From Nostoc sp. NOS(2021) (GTDB taxonomy: Bacteria > Cyanobacteriota > Cyanobacteriia > Cyanobacteriales > Nostocaceae): DNA of 34,277 nt. Shown here piece after piece: positions 10,171-18,882 of this stretch. The notes beneath the pieces are model-generated. The model was not told the DNA's origin and made no database searches. It saw nothing but the letters and a program-made list of their open reading frames with translations. The stretch lies in assembly GCF_017115025.1 (NCBI RefSeq), contig NZ_JABXKM010000127.1, positions 1 through 34,277 of the forward strand, in the 5' to 3' direction. Position 1 is the stretch's first letter, and every line of letters starts with the position of its first letter. A program made the position numbers and the translations under genes.

Positions 10171-11136
10171 TTATTGATTTAACTCCAAGCTTTCTATAGT
10201 TTGATAGCGACCAGAGTGATAATACCAATTCAGATTTGCAGATATCCAGCTATGTAGTCCTGATATATATTGGGCAAGTTCAACATCTAATTCCTCTCCA
10301 AAAGATGGAAGAGATAATTCAAATTCTTTCAAGCGATATACTTCTTGATCATGCATTTCGCTAGCCGCGATAATTGCTTGTTCTAAAGAAACCTTTTGTT
10401 GATCATGAATTATCAAGACTAAATTATGAACATCGCCACTTGACATTTCTCTATGTACGGAGAAAATATCATTACACCAAGCAAGAATGTTAATTGTCAT
10501 CAATTTTAACTCTTTCATCACCTCATGATTTCGGAGAGAATCAGGAATTATTAAATAATTGCAAAGTTCCATCAATGCAAGGAAAACATACCCACCTAAA
10601 GTTGACCTACGTATAAGCATATAACTGTCAACATCGGGTGAAATTTCCTGTGCCCGGTTAACTGCTTCTTGAACACAGCCATCGAAATAGCCTTCATAGC
10701 GATAAACAAAGTAATGAAACCATTCTTGACTGCCTCTTTGAAGTATCCGTTGTCGTAAATCACTTAAGGCATAAGCAAGTGGTATATCCTTACTCGTGAG
10801 TTCTGCACCATTCAATATTTCCAAAAATCTCTTATGAAAATCTTTGAGAACATCGGGTTGTCTTCCTAAATTTGATAAATCACACTGGTCATCCCAAATA
10901 AACGCCCAGCTCAACCAATCATTTGCAATTTTCAATTCTTCAAGCTGGCAGTTAGGATAGGCACTTGCAGCTAGAAAGAAAAATTTTGATTTGTAAAAAC
11001 GCTCATAAGATGATTCATTGGCCAGGAGGTTGAAGCGCAGTACCCATTCAAAAGCGTGCTTTTCTAAAATATTAACATGCTTATTGATCTGGGACGGAAA
11101 TGGGCAGTATAAACCAGGGGAAAGTAATTGCTGCAT
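10171..11136 (-). CDS. class I terpene synthase (sesquiterpene cyclase)
   Basis: Single-domain terpene cyclase of 321 residues, predicted to ionise farnesyl diphosphate and cyclise it with three Mg2+. The metal motifs are intact: DDQCD at D82-D86 (the DDxxD form) and NDIFSVHRE at N222-S226-E230. The pyrophosphate sensor is likely R176 or R177, and the C-terminal RY pair is R310-Y311. The length fits monodomain bacterial sesquiterpene synthases and excludes two-domain geosmin synthase. The N-terminus (LLSPGLYCPFPSQINKH) resembles the characterised Nostoc enzymes of this type (germacrene A and 8a-epi-alpha-selinene synthases); which product this one makes is not predictable. It is the first gene of a two-gene unit with the P450 and is divergent from the hybrid kinase at 11843. 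Confidence 0.93.
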   Translation of the reverse strand: MQQLLSPGLYCPFPSQINKHVNILEKHAFEWVLRFNLLANESSYERFYKSKFFFLAASAYPNCQLEELKIANDWLSWAFIWDDQCDLSNLGRQPDVLKDFHKRFLEILNGAELTSKDIPLAYALSDLRQRILQRGSQEWFHYFVYRYEGYFDGCVQEAVNRAQEISPDVDSYMLIRRSTLGGYVFLALMELCNYLIIPDSLRNHEVMKELKLMTINILAWCNDIFSVHREMSSGDVHNLVLIIHDQQKVSLEQAIIAASEMHDQEVYRLKEFELSLPSFGEELDVELAQYISGLHSWISANLNWYYHSGRYQTIESLELNQ

Positions 11137-11275
11137 AAAAAATGTATTAGTTTAAAGTATCGAAAAAAAATGAATCACAGTAGAACAAAGACAATAGATC
11201 AATAGATTTTTTAAGAGTGTTTGAAACAATTTTGAAAAATTCATAATACAATAACACCACGTTTTATAAAGTGTG

Positions 11276-11292
11276 TGTAAATCAGATTTACA
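11276..11292. promoter_or_regulatory. 17-bp palindrome upstream of terpene synthase
   Basis: TGTAAATC-A-GATTTACA, an 8+1+8 perfect inverted repeat, 140 bp before the synthase start. It is a plausible operator for a dimeric regulator. It resembles NtcA sites (GTAN8TAC), but the GTA-TAC spacing is nine, so I do not call it NtcA. Confidence 0.4.
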
Positions 11293-11368
11293 TCACTATC
11301 CGTAGTATGCAAACGTATATGAATATTTCAAAATGTATCTAACTATTGTTCAATATTTTTTATTAAGA

Positions 11369-11456
11369 ACTAACCGTAATTATGTGTAATTATTTTTTTT
11401 TAATAAAAATAGCACTAACCGTAATTATGTGTAATTATTTTTTTAATAAAAATAGC
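11369..11456. repeat. tandem duplication of about 44 bp in the divergent promoter region
   Basis: Two adjacent copies (11369-11413 and 11414-11456) start ACTAACCGTAATTATGTG and end AATAAAAATAGC. They differ only in the length of a T-run. The repeat lies about 230 bp before the terpene synthase and 390 bp before the hybrid kinase. The rest of the 706-bp gap is AT-rich with two HIP1 sites and no convincing gene. Confidence 0.85.
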
Positions 11457-11842
11457 TACCTCTGTGTCTGTTCATGATAAATACCGTTGACTAAGTGAAC
11501 AATTTAAATTATGGTATCAACAATATTGTTCTGGAATAGCGGTATTTTTATACAAAGACAAGGGTAATAATGACTAATTTCAGAGCGATCGCCTTCATGA
11601 AATAGGATGTTAAACTCTAGTGAAAGTGAAGATTGGTGGTTCATTTCCATCCTGTAGCGATCGCCCCCGTGGTCGCATAGGGCAATTTAGTGTGAGAATG
11701 TTGCTGTTGTCAGAGTTTTGGGAACTATAGGATTGTCAGACGAGAAATTTGTCAGTCAGTCTGCGAACAAAATAGAGGTGACTTAGCTGCGATCGCAGGG
11801 CAATAGTGAATAAGTAACGAGGAGTTAAATTAATTTAAATAC

Positions 11843-13162
11843 ATGAATTACAAGCCAGATATGAAAATACTTTATGAACCAGAAGATAATTTAATTTTAG
11901 TGGTGGATGATACTACTACAAACTTAGAAATTGTCTTTGGCATATTAACTAATGTAGGCTTTAAAGTTATTACAGAAAATGATGGAGAAAGGGCACTTAA
12001 ACAGGTTGAATCTAGACTACCTGATTTAATTTTGTTAGATGTAATGATGCCGGGAATAGATGGATTTGAAACCTGTAAAAGGCTGAAAAACAATTTAGTC
12101 ACTTGTGATATTCCCGTAATTTTTATGACAGCCAATTCTGATACTGATAGTAAGGTAAAGGGTCTAAATATCGGTGCAGTTGATTACATCACCAAACCGT
12201 TTCATGAAGAAGAATTATTAGCTAGAATTAAAACTCATCTTCAATTACGAAATCTCACAAAAACTTTAGAAAAACGAGTTGCAGAAAGGACAGCAGCGTT
12301 GTCTAGGGCATTAAAAGACCTACAAGAGTCTCAACTTCAGCTTGTACAGACAGAAAAAATGTCTGCCCTTGGTCAATTAGTAGCAGGAGTTGCTCATGAA
12401 ATTAATAATCCAGTTGGTTTCATTCATGGCAATCTCGGACACGCTTCAGTATATTTCCAAGACATGATTAACCTCATTGATCTCTATCAGCAGCACTACC
12501 CTAATCCAGTTCCAGAAATTCAAGAGCGAATTGCAGCGATAGATTTGAAGTATATACTTTCTGATCTACCTAACTTAATTTCCTCAATGAAAGAGGGTGT
12601 TCAGCGCATTCGCAACATTAGTACCAGTCTGAGAACCTTTTCTCGATCAGATAGCGATCGCAAAATTTCTTGCAACATTCATGATGGCATCGACAGTACA
12701 ATCATGATTCTCAAACACCGCTTAAAAGCATCCGAGGATCGACCCGATATTCAAGTAATTAGAGATTACGATAATTTGCCAGAATTAGAATGCTTTATCG
12801 GACAACTAAATCAGGTAGTTATGAATTTATTAGCTAATGCTATTGATGCTTTAGAGGAGTCTAATATAGGACGCACCTATATTGAAATCGAAGCAAATCC
12901 CAATCAAGTTTTGATTCAGACCACCCTCACTGAAAACAAAAATCATATTTTAATTCGCATTAAAGATAATGGCGTGGGAATGTCGGCTGATGTCCAGCAA
13001 AAAATCTTTGACTATTTATTCACCACTAAGGCTGTAGGTCAGGGCACAGGATTAGGATTATCAATTGCTCGTCAAATTATTGTCGAAAAACATGGAGGAA
13101 CTCTAGAGGTAAATTCAGTACTAGGACAAGGTTCAGAGTTTATCATTAAGCTTCCGATTTAA
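11843..13162 (+). CDS. hybrid protein: N-terminal receiver plus histidine kinase
   Basis: 439 residues, cytoplasmic. Receiver domain at about 15-132 with D22/D23, phospho-acceptor D66 in LILLDVMMPG, T96 and K118 in TKPF. A coiled coil (138-172) leads to HisKA with H185 in GVAHEINNP, then HATPase with [16 protein letters not shown] and GTGLGLS. Such receiver-first kinases are usually mid-relay proteins that take phosphate from another kinase and control their own kinase module. No sensor domain is present. GGAG (11821-11824) lies 18 nt before the ATG, rather far; M7 (11861) is an alternative start. It is divergent from the terpene synthase, and its kinase module closely matches those at 2676 and 14414. 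Confidence 0.92.
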   Translation: MNYKPDMKILYEPEDNLILVVDDTTTNLEIVFGILTNVGFKVITENDGERALKQVESRLPDLILLDVMMPGIDGFETCKRLKNNLVTCDIPVIFMTANSDTDSKVKGLNIGAVDYITKPFHEEELLARIKTHLQLRNLTKTLEKRVAERTAALSRALKDLQESQLQLVQTEKMSALGQLVAGVAHEINNPVGFIHGNLGHASVYFQDMINLIDLYQQHYPNPVPEIQERIAAIDLKYILSDLPNLISSMKEGVQRIRNISTSLRTFSRSDSDRKISCNIHDGIDSTIMILKHRLKASEDRPDIQVIRDYDNLPELECFIGQLNQVVMNLLANAIDALEESNIGRTYIEIEANPNQVLIQTTLTENKNHILIRIKDNGVGMSADVQQKIFDYLFTTKAVGQGTGLGLSIARQIIVEKHGGTLEVNSVLGQGSEFIIKLPI

Positions 13163-13199
13163 GAATCATAGTAAGTCGCGTTCTAGGCATCTTGGAGAT

Positions 13200-13260
13200 T
13201 CTTTTTTTCTCCTGTGATTGACGCTATGCATAGCTTGCTTAAGAGTAGCAGTAGGCTACC
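13200..13260. repeat. dispersed repeat, GCTATGCATAGCTTGCTT type
   Basis: GACGCTATGCATAGCTTGCT (13220-13239) is the reverse-strand counterpart of AGCAAGCTACGCATAGCG near 2245. It is a short intergenic repeat with an internal ATGCAT palindrome. Confidence 0.5.
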
Positions 13261-13309
13261 CTAGCTTTTTCATAGGGAATTAATATATCAGCAAAATGTT
13301 TCTGACGAT

Positions 13310-13678
13310 TTGGTAATTATAATTCTGTAGAGAAATCATTCTCAATGAAAGAAGGCACAGATCGCATTTGTAACATCAGCAACAGCTTGCGAACTTTCTC
13401 TAGAGCAGATACAGAACGAAAAGTTCTCTTTAACCTTCATGAAGGTATTAACAACACTCTCCTCGTTCTCAAGCACCGTTTGAAAGCTAATCTGACTTTT
13501 CATTTCTCTCCTTTTAGGAGAGAGACTTTGAATTTTCCCCCTTAGAGTGTCGGGAACAAGCGGATTTATACGTGGGTGATAATGGGGACGTAACCTAGAA
13601 GAGACTTTGCAAAACCGGGAACTTTCGCAACGAGAAGGTTCAGAATTTGTGATGACCAATACCAACACCATTCATTAG
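13310..13678 (+). pseudogene. decayed histidine kinase fragment
   Basis: Codons from 13345 read MKEGTDRICNISNSLRTFSR followed by LKHRLKAN. This matches the segment after HisKA in the kinase just upstream (MKEGVQRIRNISTSLRTFSR and LKHRLKAS there). Homology ends abruptly at a dispersed repeat (13505-13523). Beyond it, scattered remnants of the ATPase domain remain: GDNGD near 13576, and REGSEFVM before a stop at 13676-13678. N-terminus, catalytic His and most of the ATP lid are gone. It is probably a degraded tandem duplicate of the flanking kinases. Confidence 0.75.
13505..13523. repeat. palindromic dispersed repeat TCTCTCC-TTTTA-GGAGAGA
   Basis: A 7-bp inverted repeat with a 5-nt loop. The same hairpin recurs with longer arms at 24606-24628. 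Here it lies exactly where the kinase homology of the pseudogene stops. Confidence 0.75.
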
Positions 13679-13743
13679 AAACAAAAGCAAGCATCAAATT
13701 CTCTGAAGAAAGAGATTAAGTAGTTACTTTAGAGACATTTTGG

Positions 13744-13765
13744 GGAACTCTATAACTGTAGTTCC
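13744..13765 (+). promoter_or_regulatory. inverted repeat before the MetOD1 gene
   Basis: GGAACT-N10-AGTTCC, seven bases before the GTG at 13772 and 21 before the ATG at 13787. It could be an operator or a leader hairpin that hides the start site. There is no clear Shine-Dalgarno beside it. Confidence 0.35.
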
Positions 13766-13771
13766 AAGATT

Positions 13772-14329
13772 GTGTTCTCAAAATTTATGACCAATGCACT
13801 TAACCACTCAATAGCTACGCTTAATCTTTCTTTAGAACGCGATGTATTTTTACGTACATTAATCAGAGAATTATCTGGTACTTTACAGGACGTAGTTGGC
13901 TTAGAAGAAGCTTCTGGATTTATTAGTGTAGTTGGTGAAAGGATGGGTACGCAGCTCAACCAAGATTATAAATCTGCGCTGGAAGTCTCCAACCTTTCCC
14001 GTAAGCAGGTAGCTGATGTCTTGGTTGATTTAAAAAAACGAATCCAGGGCGATTTTTATGTGATTGAGCAAAATGATGAAAAAATAATCTTTGGCAACCG
14101 CGTCTGCCCATTTGGAGACAAAGTACTTAATCGCCCTGCCATGTGCATGATGACTTCAAACGTCTTTGGGACGATCGCAGCTAATAATCTGGGATATGCG
14201 AAAGTAGAATTGCAAGAGACGATAGCACAGGGTGCTTCTGGATGTAGAGTTATTGTTTACTTAAAACTTACAGAAGAGGCAGAAGATGTAGAAGGTCGAG
14301 AATACTTTAGGGGACTAGAGTCTGTCTAA
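13772..14329 (+). CDS. probable MetOD1 (methanogen output domain 1) protein
   Basis: 185 residues if the GTG at 13772 is used; ATG 13787 (180 residues) is equally possible because neither has a good ribosome site. The C-terminal half contains [20 protein letters not shown] and then [20 protein letters not shown] and GCRVIVYL. I recognise this as the Cys-containing pattern of the MetOD1 family, a cytoplasmic output or sensor domain found beside histidine kinases; the family call is from memory. The two cysteines of CPFG-N9-C could bind metal or act as redox switches; that is inference. The gene is followed after 84 bp by the PAS-histidine kinase on the same strand, so the two probably form a unit. 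Confidence 0.65.
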   Translation: MFSKFMTNALNHSIATLNLSLERDVFLRTLIRELSGTLQDVVGLEEASGFISVVGERMGTQLNQDYKSALEVSNLSRKQVADVLVDLKKRIQGDFYVIEQNDEKIIFGNRVCPFGDKVLNRPAMCMMTSNVFGTIAANNLGYAKVELQETIAQGASGCRVIVYLKLTEEAEDVEGREYFRGLESV

Positions 14330-14413
14330 ACCCTTTAGCACTAAACCAAACCCAGGATACAAACTTGAGTGCAGATATGTAAAGTATAGTCAAACCCTGA
14401 AAATGGAAGCCCC

Positions 14414-15772
14414 ATGACTCCTGAACAATTTATTGAATTTGCCAGAGTTTTACCAGAACCTTTACTCCTGGTGAGTGGAGAGGGTCAGTTGTTAGCTACT
14501 AATCAACCAGTAGCAGATATGCTGGGGTTACGCCGTCAGGAACTGCGGGAAAAAATGCTCTTTGAACTTGTAACTGAGTCTGCTAACGATGTTCTAAAGT
14601 ACCTGCAAGCTTGTTCAAGTAGCAGAGCAATGGTTATTGGCTCCTTGACTTTACGAAAGAATGATGGACAAACGTTAATATGTCGTAGTCAAGGAGCCGT
14701 TATTCAACCTTGGTCTCCTGAATCTTCAGCTTTAATTCTCTTACGCTTGGAAAATAGAACTTTAGCCACCAGTAATTTCGTTCTCCTGAACCAGAAAATC
14801 AATGAGTTAGCAAAAGAAGTTCAGAGACGTAGACAGGCAGAAGAAGCGCTCCAGGAAGCGAATCAAGAGCTAGAAATTCGGGTTGAGGAACGTACAACTG
14901 CTTTACAAGAAACACTAAAGGAACTGCAACTTACCCAAACTCAGCTTATCCAAGCTGAGAAAATGTCTAGTTTAGGTCAGATGGTCGCTGGTATTGCCCA
15001 TGAAATTAATAACCCCGTAAGTTTTATTTATGGGAACCTTCACCACGCCCATAAATACACTCAGGATTTACTGAAGTTGGTGCAAATTCATCAACAAGTT
15101 TGTCCAAATGCTCCTCCAGAAATCCAAGAGCAAATAGAGGAGATAGACTTAGATTTTCTGATTGAAGATATAACTAAACTCTTCCAGTCAATGAAAGTGG
15201 GAACAGAACGCATTCAGGAAATTGTTAAATCACTACGTAACTTTTCCAGACTTGATGAAGCAGAACTTAAGCAAGTTAATATCCATGAAGGAATTGATAG
15301 TACTTTAATGATTTTGGAGCATCGCCTGCAAGCTAGGCATGAGTACCCAGAAATCACAGTCATCAAAAAATATAGTCAACTGCCGAATGTAACTTGCTAC
15401 CCTGGTCAACTCAATCAAGTGTTTATGAATATCCTTGCTAATGCGATCGACGCACTGGAGCCGTCGGCGAACAATGAGAATCAAAAACTGACAAAGAATA
15501 ATCCCCAAATTAAAATTAAAACTGAGATAATTGATGAAAAATGGATAGAGGTTAGTATTGCTGATAATGGTTTGGGGATAAATGAACAAGTTCGCTCAAA
15601 GCTATTTGATCCGTTTTTCACCACTAAAGCCGTGGGCAAAGGTACTGGACTAGGGCTATATATAAGCTATCAGATTATAGTTGAAAAACATAACGGACAA
15701 CTTAGCTGTTTTTCTGCTCCAGGAAAAGGTGCAGAATTTGTAATTAAGATACCTGTTAGCTCAGTTTCATAA
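14414..15772 (+). CDS. PAS-domain sensor histidine kinase
   Basis: 452 residues with no membrane segments. A PAS-like domain (about 5-115: [17 protein letters not shown], then [15 protein letters not shown]) is followed by a coiled coil (122-180). HisKA has H196 in GIAHEINNP. The HATPase has [16 protein letters not shown] and [12 protein letters not shown] at 14405-14407 provides a modest ribosome site for the ATG. It lies just after the MetOD1 gene, suggesting that this protein supplies or receives the signal. The kinase core is nearly the same as that of the large HstK protein: [20 protein letters not shown] here against [20 protein letters not shown] there. Confidence 0.93.
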   Translation: MTPEQFIEFARVLPEPLLLVSGEGQLLATNQPVADMLGLRRQELREKMLFELVTESANDVLKYLQACSSSRAMVIGSLTLRKNDGQTLICRSQGAVIQPWSPESSALILLRLENRTLATSNFVLLNQKINELAKEVQRRRQAEEALQEANQELEIRVEERTTALQETLKELQLTQTQLIQAEKMSSLGQMVAGIAHEINNPVSFIYGNLHHAHKYTQDLLKLVQIHQQVCPNAPPEIQEQIEEIDLDFLIEDITKLFQSMKVGTERIQEIVKSLRNFSRLDEAELKQVNIHEGIDSTLMILEHRLQARHEYPEITVIKKYSQLPNVTCYPGQLNQVFMNILANAIDALEPSANNENQKLTKNNPQIKIKTEIIDEKWIEVSIADNGLGINEQVRSKLFDPFFTTKAVGKGTGLGLYISYQIIVEKHNGQLSCFSAPGKGAEFVIKIPVSSVS

Positions 15773-15846
15773 AATTTAATTACTACTTTAGGATTTTTGC
15801 CAAAAATAAAGATAACGATCATCTATTAGTAATAGTTTTATTTATA

Positions 15847-15912
15847 TATAGCAATCCTAAATCATTCGTGAAAAGTTAGATCCCCTACTTATCAAAGAAG
15901 TCGGGGATCTGG
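15847..15912. mobile_element. partial copy of the MITE-like element
   Basis: It begins with the same end, TATAGCAATCCTAAAT, and has the central inverted repeat AGATCCCC/GGGGATCT with AGAAGTCGGGGATCT. No right terminal repeat follows. It is a degraded member of the family seen at 8357-8464 and again sits just beyond a kinase gene. Confidence 0.65.
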
Positions 15913-15948
15913 ACACCGATAATTTGATTTTAAGTTAAAAGATATGAC

Positions 15949-15982
15949 AAACGCCTGTCTGCTCATTAGCAGACAGGCGTTT
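15949..15982. terminator. bidirectional terminator between kinase and ndhB
   Basis: A perfect 14-bp stem AAACGCCTGTCTGC/GCAGACAGGCGTTT with a 6-nt loop, lying between two convergent genes. T-rich flanks (TTTCTTTG) on the plus side support termination of the kinase, and the AAA on the other arm gives Us for the ndhB transcript. Confidence 0.8.
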
Positions 15983-16016
15983 CTTTGAGTACAAAGTTTG
16001 GTTGAGACTCGGATTA

Positions 16017-17621
16017 TTAAATCTCAGCAGTAGAATCTACTGAGGGTTGAGACTGACTAACCGAATCTAACTTTGGTAAAAGCAGTAGATTTTGTGCTTT
16101 TACACTACTGTTGATTGTTGCTTGCAAAATTGGGGTATGGGAAATGGAATTGTTAGCCAATGTAAACAGTGGATTTGACAAAATCCCTGCTATGGAAGTG
16201 GCAATTAATGTTACCACCAACCCGACCTGCAAAGGTCTCAGCCCAGGCAAATCCCAACGCACTTGGGGATAATTCTTCACTGCGTCGGACATTTCATGGG
16301 GTTCTTTGACTACCATCATCTTAACTACGCGAATGTAGTAGTAGATGGAGACGACACTGGTAACTAAGCCTAGTAAGACTAACCAATAAAGACCTGCTTG
16401 CCAACCAGCCCAGAATAAGTAAATCTTGCCGAAAAACCCCGCGAATGGTGGAATACCACCCAAGGAAAGCAGGGAGATACTCAATCCTAGTGTTAGGAGT
16501 GGGTCTTTTTGATATAAGCCAGAGTATTCGGCAATCTGGTCGGTTCCCGTCCGCAGTGAGAACAGGATGATGCAGGTAAAACCGCACAGATTCATGAACA
16601 GGTAAACCAGTAGGTAAAATATCATACTGGCATACCCTGCCTGTGTACTAGCAATCAAGCCAATCATCACAAACCCAGCTTGGGCAATGGATGAATAAGC
16701 TAGCATCCGTTTCATGCTGGTTTGGGCTAGGGCGACTACGTTACCCAAGATCATGCTGAGAACGGCCAGAGCAGTGAAGACAAATCTCCACTCGTCAGCA
16801 ACAAGGGGGAAGGCTGTTGTCAGCAAGCGGATGGCTAGGGCAAACCCAGCTGCTTTGGAACCGACAGATAAAAAGGCGATTACTGGGGTGGGAGCGCCTT
16901 CGTAAACGTCTGGTGTCCACTGGTGGAAGGGTGCAGCGGAGATTTTGAAGCCAATCCCGGCGATCGCAAAAACCAGGGCAATTACTAAACCTAAAGATTG
17001 ACCAACTTTAGCTGTGGCAATGCCATTAGCGATCGCACTTAGTTCAGTTTGTCCTCCAGATAGTCCATACAGCAGTGATACACCGTACAAAAATATTGCC
17101 GTGCTGGAAGCTCCAATTAACAAGTATTTCAGCGCCGCTTCATTGGAGCGTGGGTCACGCTTGGTATAACCTGTCAACAAGTAAGAGGAGATACTCAGGG
17201 TTTCTAGGGAGATGAAAATCATCACCAACTCACTAGCCCCGGATAAAAACATCCCTCCTAAAGTAGCACTCAGCAAAATAGCGATGAATTCGGCTAAAGG
17301 GGTGCCGCTCTGCTCAACGTAGCGAATTGACATCAGTATAGTCGCGATCGCAGACAAGGCAATAATCCCGCGAAAGACGATACTCAGGTCATCACCGTTA
17401 AAACTACCGGTAAAAGAGATGGGATTAGGAGAGTCCCATTGAAAATATAGGGCGACAATCGAAGCAAATAAACCTGCGATCGCTAGATATCCAATCCAGC
17501 GTGCGGATGTACGCCCCAAAATCAAATCAACAATCAAAACCCCCAAGAGGGTGAGAATAACAATCCCCTCTGGCAAAATCGTTCCAGCGTTCAACTGGGA
17601 TGCAATATTAGCGAAATCCAT
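16017..17621 (-). CDS. ndhB: NAD(P)H-quinone oxidoreductase subunit 2, NdhB
   Basis: A 534-residue polytopic thylakoid protein, a proton-pumping subunit of the photosynthetic NDH-1 complex (respiration and cyclic electron flow). About 14 hydrophobic segments. The conserved antiporter-like core is present: [18 protein letters not shown], then [20 protein letters not shown] and [13 protein letters not shown]. The length and the soluble C-terminal tail fit cyanobacterial NdhB. It is monocistronic here, with no other ndh genes beside it, as is usual for ndhB. Transcription ends at the hairpin 15949-15982. Confidence 0.97.
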   Translation of the reverse strand: MDFANIASQLNAGTILPEGIVILTLLGVLIVDLILGRTSARWIGYLAIAGLFASIVALYFQWDSPNPISFTGSFNGDDLSIVFRGIIALSAIATILMSIRYVEQSGTPLAEFIAILLSATLGGMFLSGASELVMIFISLETLSISSYLLTGYTKRDPRSNEAALKYLLIGASSTAIFLYGVSLLYGLSGGQTELSAIANGIATAKVGQSLGLVIALVFAIAGIGFKISAAPFHQWTPDVYEGAPTPVIAFLSVGSKAAGFALAIRLLTTAFPLVADEWRFVFTALAVLSMILGNVVALAQTSMKRMLAYSSIAQAGFVMIGLIASTQAGYASMIFYLLVYLFMNLCGFTCIILFSLRTGTDQIAEYSGLYQKDPLLTLGLSISLLSLGGIPPFAGFFGKIYLFWAGWQAGLYWLVLLGLVTSVVSIYYYIRVVKMMVVKEPHEMSDAVKNYPQVRWDLPGLRPLQVGLVVTLIATSIAGILSNPLFTLANNSISHTPILQATINSSVKAQNLLLLPKLDSVSQSQPSVDSTAEI

Positions 17622-17713
17622 GAGATGTATAGGTTTTGGCGATTAGACATTAAGGCTAACTCTGTTCACTCTAGCAAGTTTTCTAATTAAGAGACTAGCT
17701 CTTTTAACAAGAG

Positions 17714-17960
17714 CTTAACAGCTTGGATGCAGATTGCGATTGCACGCTTTCTCAGTATCTAGGAATTCACCTAACAGCTTTCCTACCTCGTTTTTCCGGC
17801 GCGACCTTTAGCGAATATCATAATTATGCCGCAGCCAGTGCGATCGCCAAGTACAAAAAGCTCATTAAAATTATTGGACTTTGGACCGAGGAAATTCCAT
17901 CGGTCGAGTTCCAGGTCAGGCTCAAACGCAACGAACTAAGCATCCTCTTGTCAATAAACA
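17714..17960 (+). pseudogene. unidentified gene remnant next to an IS remnant
   Basis: An open frame with coding-like base use and higher GC than its flanks reads QYLGIHLTAFLPRFSGATFS, then AIAKYKKLIKIIGLWTEEIP. It has only a TTG as possible start (17723) and no ribosome site. Past about 17960 the frame runs into the antisense of a transposase remnant and ends at 18022. I do not recognise the family. It looks like an internal piece of a gene broken by insertion, but it could be a chance frame. Confidence 0.3.
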
Positions 17961-17989
17961 GTCAAAATCAACACCTGATAAACAAAAAG

Positions 17990-18398
17990 CCGCGTAAATT
18001 TTCTTTCTTTTATTCCAAATGACGCTAACCATGAATAAATTTATGCGACTCCAATTCGTTCTATCAATTGCTACGTAAATTATTTTTTACTCGTTAAAGT
18101 ATGTTCCTAACCATTCCTTAACAGTTGGAAACCAAACTTTTTCAATTTTTAAATTTGATAATGATAAAAATCGATGTATTCTTTTTCTTCGACTTTCAAA
18201 TATAATCCCAATCGGTAAAGCATTAGCTAACTTTTCTAAACTTACTTTCTTGATTGACTGTAGAAGAATCAACAAAATTTTTAAGAATATAAATTCAGCT
18301 ATGTTGAGTTGACTTTTCAAATGCTTTTGGTAAAATCCTGGTAACAGTTTCAAAAGATAGGTCTTATTGACAATTCGAGGTCTATCTTTTTCTACCAC
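17990..18398 (-). pseudogene. IS4-type transposase remnant, frameshifted
   Basis: The first 103 residues (18398 down to 18087) read LPGFYQKHLKSQLNIAEFIF, then SLEKLANALPIGIIFESRRK and WFPTVKEWL. This is the N-terminal pattern of IS4-family transposases common in Nostoc. After the TAA in an A-rich run near 18085 the match continues in another frame as YVAIDRTNWSRINLFMVSVI, which carries the first catalytic Asp (IDRT). Homology stops at about 17990, so the other two acidic catalytic residues are absent. I found no terminal repeats. It is a dead element. Confidence 0.75.
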
Positions 18399-18572
18399 AG
18401 ATTGCTACAGTCTTTGCCAATCAAGTATTTCAAGCTATATCGTCGCCTCCCTCAGTGAACAGACACGTTTTCAAATTTCCTTAGATTTGTTTCGTTCATA
18501 GATAAAACAGCAAGTTGAACAGACTGGAAGTTGCTGCCAATTTAGAATCTAACGGCTAATTAGAAAAATAGC

Positions 18573-18589
18573 TGCGCCTTAGAGGCGCA
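18573..18589 (-). terminator. terminator of the double-glycine peptide genes
   Basis: TGCGCCT/AGGCGCA, a 7-bp GC-rich stem with a 3-nt loop. On the minus strand it is followed by GCTATTTTTC. It lies 49 bp beyond the second peptide gene. Confidence 0.7.
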
Positions 18590-18637
18590 ACTGTTGAATT
18601 TAGTTGGCTTAACCTTTTATGTTGAAATAAAACCTTG

Positions 18638-18826
18638 CTATTCAGTGAGCCAATTCCAACCATCTCTCACTTTATCAGCAGCCCAACCAATGGCATAGCC
18701 AATATCATATGCTAAAGAAGTTTCTGTACTGGGCTCACCACCAATAATTACCTGTAGTAGGCTGTCATCACTTAACTCTTCCAGGTAGCTTGAGTTAATG
18801 TCCTGAATTTTGATTCTTGCTTCCAT
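18638..18826 (-). CDS. double-glycine-leader peptide (bacteriocin-like), second gene
   Basis: 62 residues from the ATG at 18826. The frame stays open upstream to 18931, but GGAG 12 nt before this ATG and the leader shape favour the shorter form. The leader ends LEELSDDSLLQVIIGG, a textbook double-glycine signal for C39-peptidase ABC exporters. The predicted mature part is about 32 residues starting EPSTETSLAY, acidic and aromatic, with a GYAIGW small-residue stretch and the end RDGWNWLTE. It is paralogous to the gene 56 bp upstream (both have DGWN near the C-terminus). The mature peptide has no Cys, so lanthionine or disulfide bridges are excluded. No exporter lies in the window. Role (toxin, signal or other) unknown. 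Confidence 0.75.
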   Translation of the reverse strand: MEARIKIQDINSSYLEELSDDSLLQVIIGGEPSTETSLAYDIGYAIGWAADKVRDGWNWLTE

Positions 18827-18882
18827 GATACCAGTTAACTCCACAGTAACAGTTGAATTTGAATTAAATAAGAAACTTATAC

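Noticed and set aside
11276..11292. NtcA binding site
   Set aside because: The GTA and TAC half-sites are nine bases apart, not eight, and no matching -10 spacing was seen.
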